Shown: one piece after another, positions 14,816-19,894 of the stretch
How positions within the stretch are numbered: position 1 is the first letter of the stretch
Layout: the number at the start of each line of letters is the position of its first letter
Assembly (NCBI GenBank): GCA_964625175.1
Contig: CAZVAO010000036.1
Location: forward strand, 1-19,894
Source: CAZVAO01 sp964625175
GTDB taxonomy: Bacteria; Bacillota; UBA994; PWPR01
Direction of reading: 5' to 3'
DNA: 19,894 bases
Notes under the pieces: generated by a model
Database searches by the model: none
What the model saw: only the letters and a program-made list of their open reading frames with translations
Told to the model about the DNA's origin: nothing
Translations under genes and position numbers: made by a program

Positions 14816-16205
14816 TTTAACTCCTAAACAGATTGTTGAAAAGCTTGATGATTATATTGTAGGTCAGCATGATGCCAAGAAGGCGGTCGCTTTAGCTTTG
14901 CGCAACCGTTACCGACGACAACTCCTCCCAGAAGTATTACAGGAGGAAATAATGCCTAAGAATATTATTATGATTGGCCCAACAGGCGTAGGCAAAACAG
15001 AAATAGCACGACGTTTAGCCAATCTTGTTCAAGCGCCATTTATTAAAATAGAGGCAACAAAATTTACCGAAGTGGGCTACGTTGGGCGGGATGCAGAATC
15101 GATGATTCGGGAGTTATTGGAAACCGCAATCCGAATGGAAAAAAGCGTGCGTTTAGAACAAGCTCAGGTTGATGCAGTGCCATTAGCTGAAAAAAGACTA
15201 CTGAATCTATTAATCAACCCTAAACCGCAGAAACAAGCCGACAATAACCCATTAAATATGCTTTTTTCAGGAAAATTTGGAAATCCTCCGAGTGCTGAAA
15301 AGCCAGTGATTGAATCTGAAGAACAACGCAGTCGCCGCGAACGACTTAAAGAACGTTTGGAAAACGGTGAACTTGAGCAGATGATTATCGAGGTTGAGAT
15401 TGAAGAAAAAAGCAGCTCTATTCAAATGTTTGGTAATAATGGTCTCGAAGAGATGGGGATCAATATGGGGGATATGTTTGGCAATCTGATACCTAAAAAA
15501 ACCAAAAAACGCCGCATCTCAGTTAGTGAAGCAAGAGAGATTTTTTTGCAAGAAGAGGCTGATAACCTAATTGATATGGATGATGTGATTCAATCCGCAA
15601 TTAGGAGTACGGAACAGAGTGGTATTGTATTTTTAGATGAAATTGACAAAATAGCAGTCAAGTCTGGTACAGGACATGGTCCGGATGTATCACGCGAAGG
15701 GGTTCAAAGAGATATCTTGCCAATCGTAGAAGGAACTACTGTCTCCACAAAATATGGTCCTTTACGTACCGATTTTATTTTGTTTATTGCGGCTGGTGCG
15801 TTTCATATCGCAAGTCCTTCGGATTTGATTCCAGAACTGCAAGGTCGATTTCCAATACGAGTTGAGTTGCAAAGTTTAGACGAAGATGATATGCGACGCA
15901 TCTTAATTGAGCCCAAGTATTCTTTAATAAAACAATATGTGGCTTTATTAGGGACGGAACATACCTTACTGGATTTTGCTGACGATGCGATCACTGAAAT
16001 TGCTGTTTTGGCTTGTAGTATCAATCGCACAAATGAAGATATTGGCGCTCGGCGTCTCCATACAATTTTAGAGCACGTCTTAGAAGAAATTTCTTTCACT
16101 GCAAGTGATTTAGATGGTCAGACGATTACCATTGATGCTGCCTATGTGCGTAAACAATTAGAAAACATACTTGATGACGAAGATTTACATAAATACATTA
16201 TCTAG
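14808..16205 (+). CDS. hslU: ATP-dependent protease ATPase subunit HslU (ClpY)
   Basis: HslU is the hexameric AAA+ unfoldase that feeds substrates to HslV. The 465-residue protein has Walker A GPTGVGKT (57-64), the pore loop GYVG (90-93), an inserted intermediate domain (about 105-240, rich in Glu/Lys with NNPLNMLFSGKFG and ISVSEAR), Walker B IVFLDEIDKIA, sensor regions QGRFPIRVEL and EDIGARRLHTILE, and the characteristic C-terminus ending DLHKYII that docks into HslV. TTG 14808 is chosen: GGAGG at 14795-14799 is 8 nt upstream and the product then begins MNSLTPKQIVEKLDDYIVGQ, as in homologues, whereas ATG 14784 would add eight atypical residues. It overlaps hslV by 8 nt. Confidence 0.96.
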   Translation: MNSLTPKQIVEKLDDYIVGQHDAKKAVALALRNRYRRQLLPEVLQEEIMPKNIIMIGPTGVGKTEIARRLANLVQAPFIKIEATKFTEVGYVGRDAESMIRELLETAIRMEKSVRLEQAQVDAVPLAEKRLLNLLINPKPQKQADNNPLNMLFSGKFGNPPSAEKPVIESEEQRSRRERLKERLENGELEQMIIEVEIEEKSSSIQMFGNNGLEEMGINMGDMFGNLIPKKTKKRRISVSEAREIFLQEEADNLIDMDDVIQSAIRSTEQSGIVFLDEIDKIAVKSGTGHGPDVSREGVQRDILPIVEGTTVSTKYGPLRTDFILFIAAGAFHIASPSDLIPELQGRFPIRVELQSLDEDDMRRILIEPKYSLIKQYVALLGTEHTLLDFADDAITEIAVLACSINRTNEDIGARRLHTILEHVLEEISFTASDLDGQTITIDAAYVRKQLENILDDEDLHKYII

Positions 16206-16219
16206 TTAGGCGAGTTGAT

Positions 16220-16933
16220 ATGGATCATAATGATCGCGTCTTAAAGTTCGCAAAATATTTGTGTGGGAACCATCATTTAGATCTTGCTCAAATGAGTGAG
16301 TATTTAGCAGAATTACTGCGTGCTAAGATATTTTGCCAAAATGAAAATGGTGAATGGCAAATTTATAATGGTAATAGCCACCTAACAGATCGAATCACTT
16401 TCGCGTCTATAGAATCACTGATTAAGGTTCACAGTAAACGTGTGATTAAAAAAGAACTGACGTTAAGCGACTCAATTTATAATCTTATGGGTTATTCTGT
16501 ATCGGTTGGCGATAGGGGCGAAACCAAACAACGACTCGTTCTAACCGTTATAGATGATGACCTTACTTCGGATATTGAGACGATTCTCTTTCTTGCAAAA
16601 GCGTATCTCCAATTAATCTTAGATCAGCGATTAAAGACAAAATCTTCAGAAGATCTGCAAAGGCAGGAACAAGTGAAACAGGCTTTGTCAGCATTATCTT
16701 ATACAGAAGCAAGAGCATTAGCTGTCATACTAAACGAATTACAAAGTAATATTGGAACTATTATTACGAGCAAAATTGTCATGGCTGAAGGTATAGCTAA
16801 GTCTATAGGGATTAATGCCCTGCGCAAAGTTGAAAGCGCTGGTTTACTCGAAACCCAGTCGCGTGGAGGTAAAGGTACTTATATTATGATACTGAACCCA
16901 TATCTACGTGATGCGCTTAAATCCTATTTATAG
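16220..16933 (+). CDS. codY: GTP/branched-chain amino acid-responsive transcriptional regulator CodY (short form)
   Basis: CodY represses starvation genes when GTP and branched-chain amino acids are plentiful. The 237-residue protein keeps the family's C-terminal winged helix: ALSYTEARAL (157-166), TSKIVMAEGIAKSIGINALRKVESAGLLE region (183-211) and RGGKGTYIMILNPYL (215-229). The N-terminal helix (RVLKFAKYL, MSEYLAELLRAKIF) also matches. The central GAF sensor is shortened and diverged relative to Bacillus CodY (259 residues): the segments forming the branched-chain amino acid pocket are not recognisable by eye. Its position 14 nt behind hslU is the classic clpQY-codY context. I expect DNA binding of CodY type, with uncertain effector response. 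No obvious CodY box (AATTTTCWGAAAATT) was seen in the window. Confidence 0.88.
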   Translation: MDHNDRVLKFAKYLCGNHHLDLAQMSEYLAELLRAKIFCQNENGEWQIYNGNSHLTDRITFASIESLIKVHSKRVIKKELTLSDSIYNLMGYSVSVGDRGETKQRLVLTVIDDDLTSDIETILFLAKAYLQLILDQRLKTKSSEDLQRQEQVKQALSALSYTEARALAVILNELQSNIGTIITSKIVMAEGIAKSIGINALRKVESAGLLETQSRGGKGTYIMILNPYLRDALKSYL

Positions 16934-16961
16934 ATGATGATTAAATGATGAATCTATTGAT

Positions 16962-16995
16962 GAGGCTTGGTTATTTAAAATAGCTCAGCCTCTTT
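16962..16995 (+). terminator. Weak candidate terminator after codY
   Basis: GAGGCT (16962-16967) pairs with AGCCTC (16987-16992), followed by only three T residues. The loop is long and AT-rich. It may end the hslVU-codY transcript but is far from an ideal intrinsic terminator. Confidence 0.35.
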
Positions 16996-17017
16996 GCGAT
17001 AGCTGATAGAGCTTATG

Positions 17018-17039
17018 CCTGCAGGATTTTTCTTGCAGG
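17018..17039. repeat. Inverted repeat overlapping the rpsB -35 element
   Basis: CCTGCAGG (17018-17025) and CTTGCAGG (17032-17039) form an 8-bp stem with one G-U pair and the loop ATTTTT. No T-run follows on the plus strand, so it is not a terminator for the upstream genes. The right arm contains the -35 hexamer TTGCAG, so an operator is conceivable. Confidence 0.45.
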
Positions 17040-17061
17040 GGGCCGTGTATTATGCTATAAT
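17033..17061 (+). promoter_or_regulatory. Near-consensus sigma-A promoter for rpsB-tsf
   Basis: TTGCAG (17033-17038), a 17-bp spacer and a perfect TATAAT (17056-17061) predict a start near 17068. This leaves a leader of about 100 nt before the rpsB ATG. Confidence 0.8.
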
Positions 17062-17067
17062 TACTCG

Positions 17068-17167
17068 GGTATGAATTACACACGCTTCAGGATGCTTGAG
17101 AAGGTGCTTCTACGGAAGTTTCTCAATCAAATGATGGGAGCGGAGGGAAAACCAAGGAGGAACAAAT
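17068..17167 (+). promoter_or_regulatory. rpsB 5' leader with hairpin
   Basis: The predicted leader holds a hairpin, TTGAGAA (17096-17102) with TTCTCAA (17120-17126), containing an inner CTTC/GAAG stem with a TACG loop (17107-17118). AAGGAGG just before the ATG is the ribosome binding site. Ribosomal protein leaders often bind their own product, so S2 autoregulation is possible but is only inferred here. No T-box or other known riboswitch motif was recognised. Confidence 0.45.
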
Positions 17168-17890
17168 ATGTCAGTCGTAGCAATGAAACAACTATTAGAA
17201 TCAGGGGTGCACTTCGGTCACCAAACACGTCGCTGGAATCCTAAAATGGCGCCATATATCTTTACAGAGCGTAATGGCATTTACATCATTGATTTGCAAA
17301 AAACTGCAAGAATGATTGATGATGCGTATTCATTCGTACGTGATATATCAGCTGATGGTGGATCCATTATGTTTGTAGGAACTAAAAAGCAAGCCCACGA
17401 TAGTATTGCTGAAGAAGCAGATCGTTGTGGTATGCCCTATGTTAATCAACGTTGGTTGGGTGGAACCTTAACAAACTTTCAAACCATCAACAAGCGAATC
17501 CAGCGTCTACTTGAATTAGAAGAGATGGAGTTGGATGGCAGTTTCGACGTTCTATTGAAAAAGGAAGTTGTCGCATTGCGCAAGGAAAGTGCTCGTTTAG
17601 AGAAGTTCCTTGGTGGGATCAAAAACATGAAGGTGATGCCTAAGGCCTTATTCATTGTAGATCCTCGCAAAGAGAGAATTGCCGTTTTAGAAGCTCGAAA
17701 GCTTAATATTCCAATTATAGCTGTTGTTGATACCAATTGTGATCCTGATTTAATTGATTACATCATTCCAGGTAATGATGATGCTATTCGTGCCGTTAAA
17801 CTCTTATCCTCAATTATTGCTGATGCTGTTATTGAGGGCAACCAGGGTGCTGTTCCCGATTTAACTGAAGAAGTTGCAGAAGATAAATAA
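17168..17890 (+). CDS. rpsB: 30S ribosomal protein S2
   Basis: S2 is a late-assembling protein of the small ribosomal subunit, at the head-body junction. The 240-residue sequence carries the standard signatures: MKQLLESGVHFGHQTRRWNP (6-25), IYIIDLQKT (38-46), FVGTKKQA (69-76), YVNQRWLGGTLTNF (91-104), MPKALFIVDPRKE and AVVDTNCDPDLIDYIIPGND. A coiled-coil-prone stretch at about 110-150 matches the family's helical arm. Length is normal for Bacillota, with a short acidic C-terminal tail (DLTEEVAEDK). The gene has its own promoter and a strong AAGGAGG site, and tsf follows after 25 nt, the almost universal rpsB-tsf pair. Confidence 0.98.
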   Translation: MSVVAMKQLLESGVHFGHQTRRWNPKMAPYIFTERNGIYIIDLQKTARMIDDAYSFVRDISADGGSIMFVGTKKQAHDSIAEEADRCGMPYVNQRWLGGTLTNFQTINKRIQRLLELEEMELDGSFDVLLKKEVVALRKESARLEKFLGGIKNMKVMPKALFIVDPRKERIAVLEARKLNIPIIAVVDTNCDPDLIDYIIPGNDDAIRAVKLLSSIIADAVIEGNQGAVPDLTEEVAEDK

Positions 17891-17915
17891 GGAATAATAA
17901 GGGAGGATATTTATT

Positions 17916-18569
17916 ATGGAAGTCACAAAAGATATGATCAAAGATGTGCGAGCTCGCTCAGGTGCTGGAGTTTTAGATTGTCGCAACGCCTTGCGAGACG
18001 CTGATGGCAACGTAGAGAAAGCAATTGAGAATCTTCGCAAAAAAGGTTTAGCATCTGCTGCCAAGAAATCAAGTCGCTTAGCTTCAGAAGGCATTGTCGC
18101 TTCATATATACATGGTAATGGCACAATTGGCGTATTGGTTGAGATTAACTGTGAAACGGACTTTGTCGCTAAGACAGATGCTTTCCAACAGTTAGCAAAA
18201 GATGTTGCTATGCAAATTGCTGCCGCAAAGCCTGACTATGTCGTGCGTGAGGACGTTCCTGAAGCGATTGTCGCAAAAGAACGCGAAATCATTAAAGCAA
18301 TGACTATGAATGAAGGCAAAAAGCCTGAAAATATTATTGAGAAAATTGTTGATGGTCGAATCAATAAATACTTTAATGCAATCTGTTTAATGGAACAGAC
18401 CTACATTAAAGATACGAATATGACAGTTGAGCAATTGATCAAAGAACAGATTGCTACAATCGGTGAAAATATTAAAGTACGTCGGTTCGTTCGCTTTGAA
18501 ATGGGCGAAGGACTCGAGAAGAAATCTGAAGATTTTGCTGATGAAGTTGCAAGCATGATTAAATGCTAG
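17916..18569 (+). CDS. tsf: Translation elongation factor Ts (short form)
   Basis: EF-Ts exchanges GDP for GTP on EF-Tu. The 217-residue product has the N-terminal UBA-like domain (MIKDVRARSGAGVLDCRNAL region, 7-26), the core with the TDFVAKTDAF segment (84-93) that contacts EF-Tu, and the GENIKVRRFVRFEMGEGLE region near the C-terminus. It is shorter than the roughly 280-290 residues of E. coli or Bacillus EF-Ts. It has a single core subdomain, a short form also common in cyanobacteria and some Bacillota, so this is not a truncation. A GGGAGGA site lies 10 nt before ATG. The 3' end of the gene appears to contain a promoter for pyrH. Confidence 0.97.
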   Translation: MEVTKDMIKDVRARSGAGVLDCRNALRDADGNVEKAIENLRKKGLASAAKKSSRLASEGIVASYIHGNGTIGVLVEINCETDFVAKTDAFQQLAKDVAMQIAAAKPDYVVREDVPEAIVAKEREIIKAMTMNEGKKPENIIEKIVDGRINKYFNAICLMEQTYIKDTNMTVEQLIKEQIATIGENIKVRRFVRFEMGEGLEKKSEDFADEVASMIKC

Positions 18570-18575
18570 TATAAT
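18547..18575 (+). promoter_or_regulatory. Near-consensus promoter spanning the tsf stop, likely for pyrH-frr
   Basis: TTGCAA (18547-18552), a 17-bp spacer and a perfect TATAAT (18570-18575) sit across the tsf 3' end. The -10 hexamer begins directly after the tsf TAG. Transcription would start near 18582, giving a leader of about 165 nt. The architecture parallels the rpsB promoter (TTGCAG-17-TATAAT). Confidence 0.7.
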
Positions 18576-18581
18576 TTAAGA

Positions 18582-18748
18582 TATTAAGAGGAACACGAAT
18601 AGTGTTCCTCTACTTATGTAAAGAGTCATTATGATTTAAATTGTTATTTAACAGATTACTGTACAAAAGCAGTGAGTGGCTTTAATCTGTAAGGCAGGAA
18701 AACGATCAGAATTGTCGAATTCTAAAAAGTGAGTCTGGGGGGATATTT
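18582..18748 (+). promoter_or_regulatory. Structured leader upstream of pyrH
   Basis: The 179-nt gap between tsf and pyrH contains no ORF but has three hairpins. AGAGGAACAC (18587-18596) pairs with GTGTTCCTCT (18602-18611) in a perfect 10-bp stem. ACAGATTA (18651-18658) pairs with TAATCTGT (18683-18690), enclosing a smaller AAAGC/GCTTT or CTG/CAG helix. AGAATT (18708-18713) pairs with AATTCT (18718-18723) across a GTCG loop. None is followed by a T-run. The ribosome binding site GGGGGGA is at 18737-18743. I do not recognise a described riboswitch class. Confidence 0.5.
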
Positions 18749-19480
18749 ATGAGCAAAGCAAAGTATGGTCGAATTGTTCTTAAACTGAGTGGAGAGGCAT
18801 TGGCAGGTAAAAAGGCAAGTGGAATTGATCACGATGTTTTGGTGCAAATTGCTGAACAAGTCAAAGAGGCTATGCAACTTGGTGTAGAAATTGCAATTGT
18901 CGTTGGCGGTGGCAACATTTGGCGAGGCGCAACTGGCAGTGCAAGTGGAATGGATCGGGCTACCGCTGACTACATGGGTATGTTAGCAACCTGTATTAAT
19001 GCTTTAGCACTTCAAGATGCCTTAGAGGATATTGATGTTACAACTCGAACTCAAACGGCTATTGAAATGCGCGAGATTGCGGAACCTTATATTCGACGTC
19101 GTGCTATGCGACACTTAGAAAAAGGACGTGTTGTGATTTTTGCAGGTGGAACAGGTAACCCCTATTTTACGACCGATACTACAGCCGCATTACGCGCAGC
19201 TGAAATCGAAGCCGATGCGATTTTGTTGGCCAAAGGTAAGGTAGACGGGGTATATGATTCTGATCCACGAATTAACCCTGATGCGATCATTTTTAGTGAA
19301 CTAAGCTATATCGAAGTCTTAAGACGTGGCCTAGGGGTAATGGATTCAACTGCAACGTCACTTTGTATGGATAATAATATCCCAATTGAAGTTTTTGGTT
19401 TGGAAACCTATGGTAATATTAAGCGAGTTTTGACCGGAGAACATATCGGTACAATAATAAGAGGTGATAGTAATGATTAA
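18749..19480 (+). CDS. pyrH: UMP kinase
   Basis: Bacterial UMP kinase phosphorylates UMP to UDP with ATP, is hexameric, activated by GTP and inhibited by UTP. It belongs to the amino acid kinase fold, not the eukaryotic UMP-CMP kinase fold. The 243-residue sequence shows LKLSGEALAG (11-20), VVGGGNIWRG (51-60), DYMGMLATCINALALQDAL (74-92), the nucleotide-binding AGGTGNPYFTTDTTAAL region, and KGKVDGVYDSDPR near 165. All expected segments are intact and the length is normal. Its position between tsf and frr is the standard bacterial arrangement. The end overlaps frr by 8 nt (ATGATTAA), indicating coupled translation. Confidence 0.97.
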   Translation: MSKAKYGRIVLKLSGEALAGKKASGIDHDVLVQIAEQVKEAMQLGVEIAIVVGGGNIWRGATGSASGMDRATADYMGMLATCINALALQDALEDIDVTTRTQTAIEMREIAEPYIRRRAMRHLEKGRVVIFAGGTGNPYFTTDTTAALRAAEIEADAILLAKGKVDGVYDSDPRINPDAIIFSELSYIEVLRRGLGVMDSTATSLCMDNNIPIEVFGLETYGNIKRVLTGEHIGTIIRGDSND

Positions 19481-19894
19481 GGAAGTATTAACTGATTGTG
19501 AAGATCGTATGAAAAAGGCGATCAGCGTATTAGATGAAGATTTTCGCTCGATTCGAGCTGGGCGAGCTACACCTTCACTCTTAGATCAAATATCGATTGA
19601 GTATTATGGATCGGCTGTTCCACTGAAGCAAATCGCTAGTGTCACAGCTCCTGAGCCACGGCTATTGTTGATTCAGCCTTGGGATAAAACTGTAATTCCA
19701 CTTATTGAAAAGGCCATTATGATCTCAGACCTTGGCATGATGCCAAACTCTGATGGTAGTGTGATCCGCTTAAATGTACCTACCTTAACTGAGGATCGTC
19801 GCAAAAAATTAATTCGAATTGTGCGACAAAAGGCTGAAGATGGTAAGGTTGCTATCCGCAATGTACGACGTGATTCTAACGAAGAAATAAAACT
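19473..19894 (+). CDS. frr: Ribosome recycling factor (5' part; runs off the window)
   Basis: RRF splits post-termination ribosomes together with EF-G. The first 140 residues are present; the full protein is about 185. Typical features are DFRSIRAGRATPSLLD (23-38), YYGSAVPLKQIASV (44-57), PEPRLLLIQPWDK (60-72), AIMISDLGMMPNSDGSVIRLNVPTLTEDRR region (81-110), and KAEDGKVAIRNVRRD (120-134), which leads into the long helix of domain I. The gene starts within the last codons of pyrH behind GAGGTGATAG. The frame is open up to the last base, so the missing C-terminus is an effect of the window edge. Confidence 0.97.
   Translation, partial: MIKEVLTDCEDRMKKAISVLDEDFRSIRAGRATPSLLDQISIEYYGSAVPLKQIASVTAPEPRLLLIQPWDKTVIPLIEKAIMISDLGMMPNSDGSVIRLNVPTLTEDRRKKLIRIVRQKAEDGKVAIRNVRRDSNEEIK

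Noticed and set aside
17068..17167. T-box or known riboswitch upstream of rpsB
   Set aside because: No T-box consensus (AGGGUGGNACCGCG) or terminator/antiterminator pair is present.
18587..18611. Intrinsic terminator after tsf
   Set aside because: The 10-bp hairpin is strong, but it is followed by ACTTATG rather than a T-run and probably lies at the 5' end of a new transcript, so it is listed as leader structure.
1..19894. CRISPR array, tRNA or rRNA genes, prophage attachment sites
   Set aside because: I saw no regularly spaced repeats other than the IS-end doublets, no cloverleaf-like segments with the usual conserved loops, and no phage genes.

Overview
The window looks like a chromosomal segment of an AT-rich Bacillota (Firmicute). 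The evidence is gene order: dprA-topA-trmFO-hslV-hslU-codY followed by rpsB-tsf-pyrH-frr is a classic low-GC Gram-positive arrangement, CodY is confined to that phylum, and many genes have strong GGAGG-type ribosome binding sites. The presence of codY, an ApbE/NusG_II/Gx-transporter trio and a membrane-anchored SpoIIE-type phosphatase fits Clostridia or Negativicutes better than a classical Bacillus, but I cannot place the organism below phylum from sequence alone.

Layout. (1) 1-1298: an IS481-family insertion sequence with an intact DDE transposase. Each end carries two copies of a transposase-binding-like repeat with a 25-bp period. Just outside its right end (1316-1373) lies an extra, diverged copy of the left end with no transposase, an IS relic. 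(2) 1540-3485: apbE-type lipoprotein flavin transferase, a small membrane-anchored NusG domain II protein and a Gx-transporter/heptaprenyl diphosphate synthase component I-like membrane protein, overlapping or abutting and preceded by an extended -10 promoter. (3) 3497-8485: a solitary beta-class DNA methyltransferase, a YifB/ComM-type AAA+ ATPase, a membrane SpoIIE-type PP2C phosphatase and an L-fucose/L-arabinose isomerase-like protein of unknown substrate, closely packed and closed by a strong symmetric terminator. (4) 8602-9645, minus strand: an M42 metallo-aminopeptidase, convergent with region 3 and divergent from region 5. (5) 9785-16933: dprA, topA, trmFO, hslV, hslU and codY, tightly packed with short overlaps. 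The codV/xerC recombinase gene often found between trmFO and hslV is absent. (6) 17168-end: rpsB, tsf, pyrH and the 5' part of frr. rpsB has a near-consensus promoter and a structured leader. A second near-consensus promoter appears to lie across the end of tsf and would give pyrH-frr its own leader with hairpins.

How the genes work together. Region 5 joins DNA uptake and topology (DprA, TopA), tRNA modification (TrmFO), protein quality control (HslUV) and nutrient-dependent global regulation (CodY). Region 6 makes translation factors and UMP kinase. Region 2 suggests covalent flavinylation of exported proteins linked to membrane redox or isoprenoid/quinone biology. Most of the window is ordinary core genome. 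The parts most worth a second look are the tsf-pyrH leader and internal promoter, the phosphatase/isomerase-like pair, the solitary methyltransferase, the shortened CodY sensor domain, the dprA start without a standard initiation codon, and the IS end relic. I did not find a clearly new defence or mobile system.
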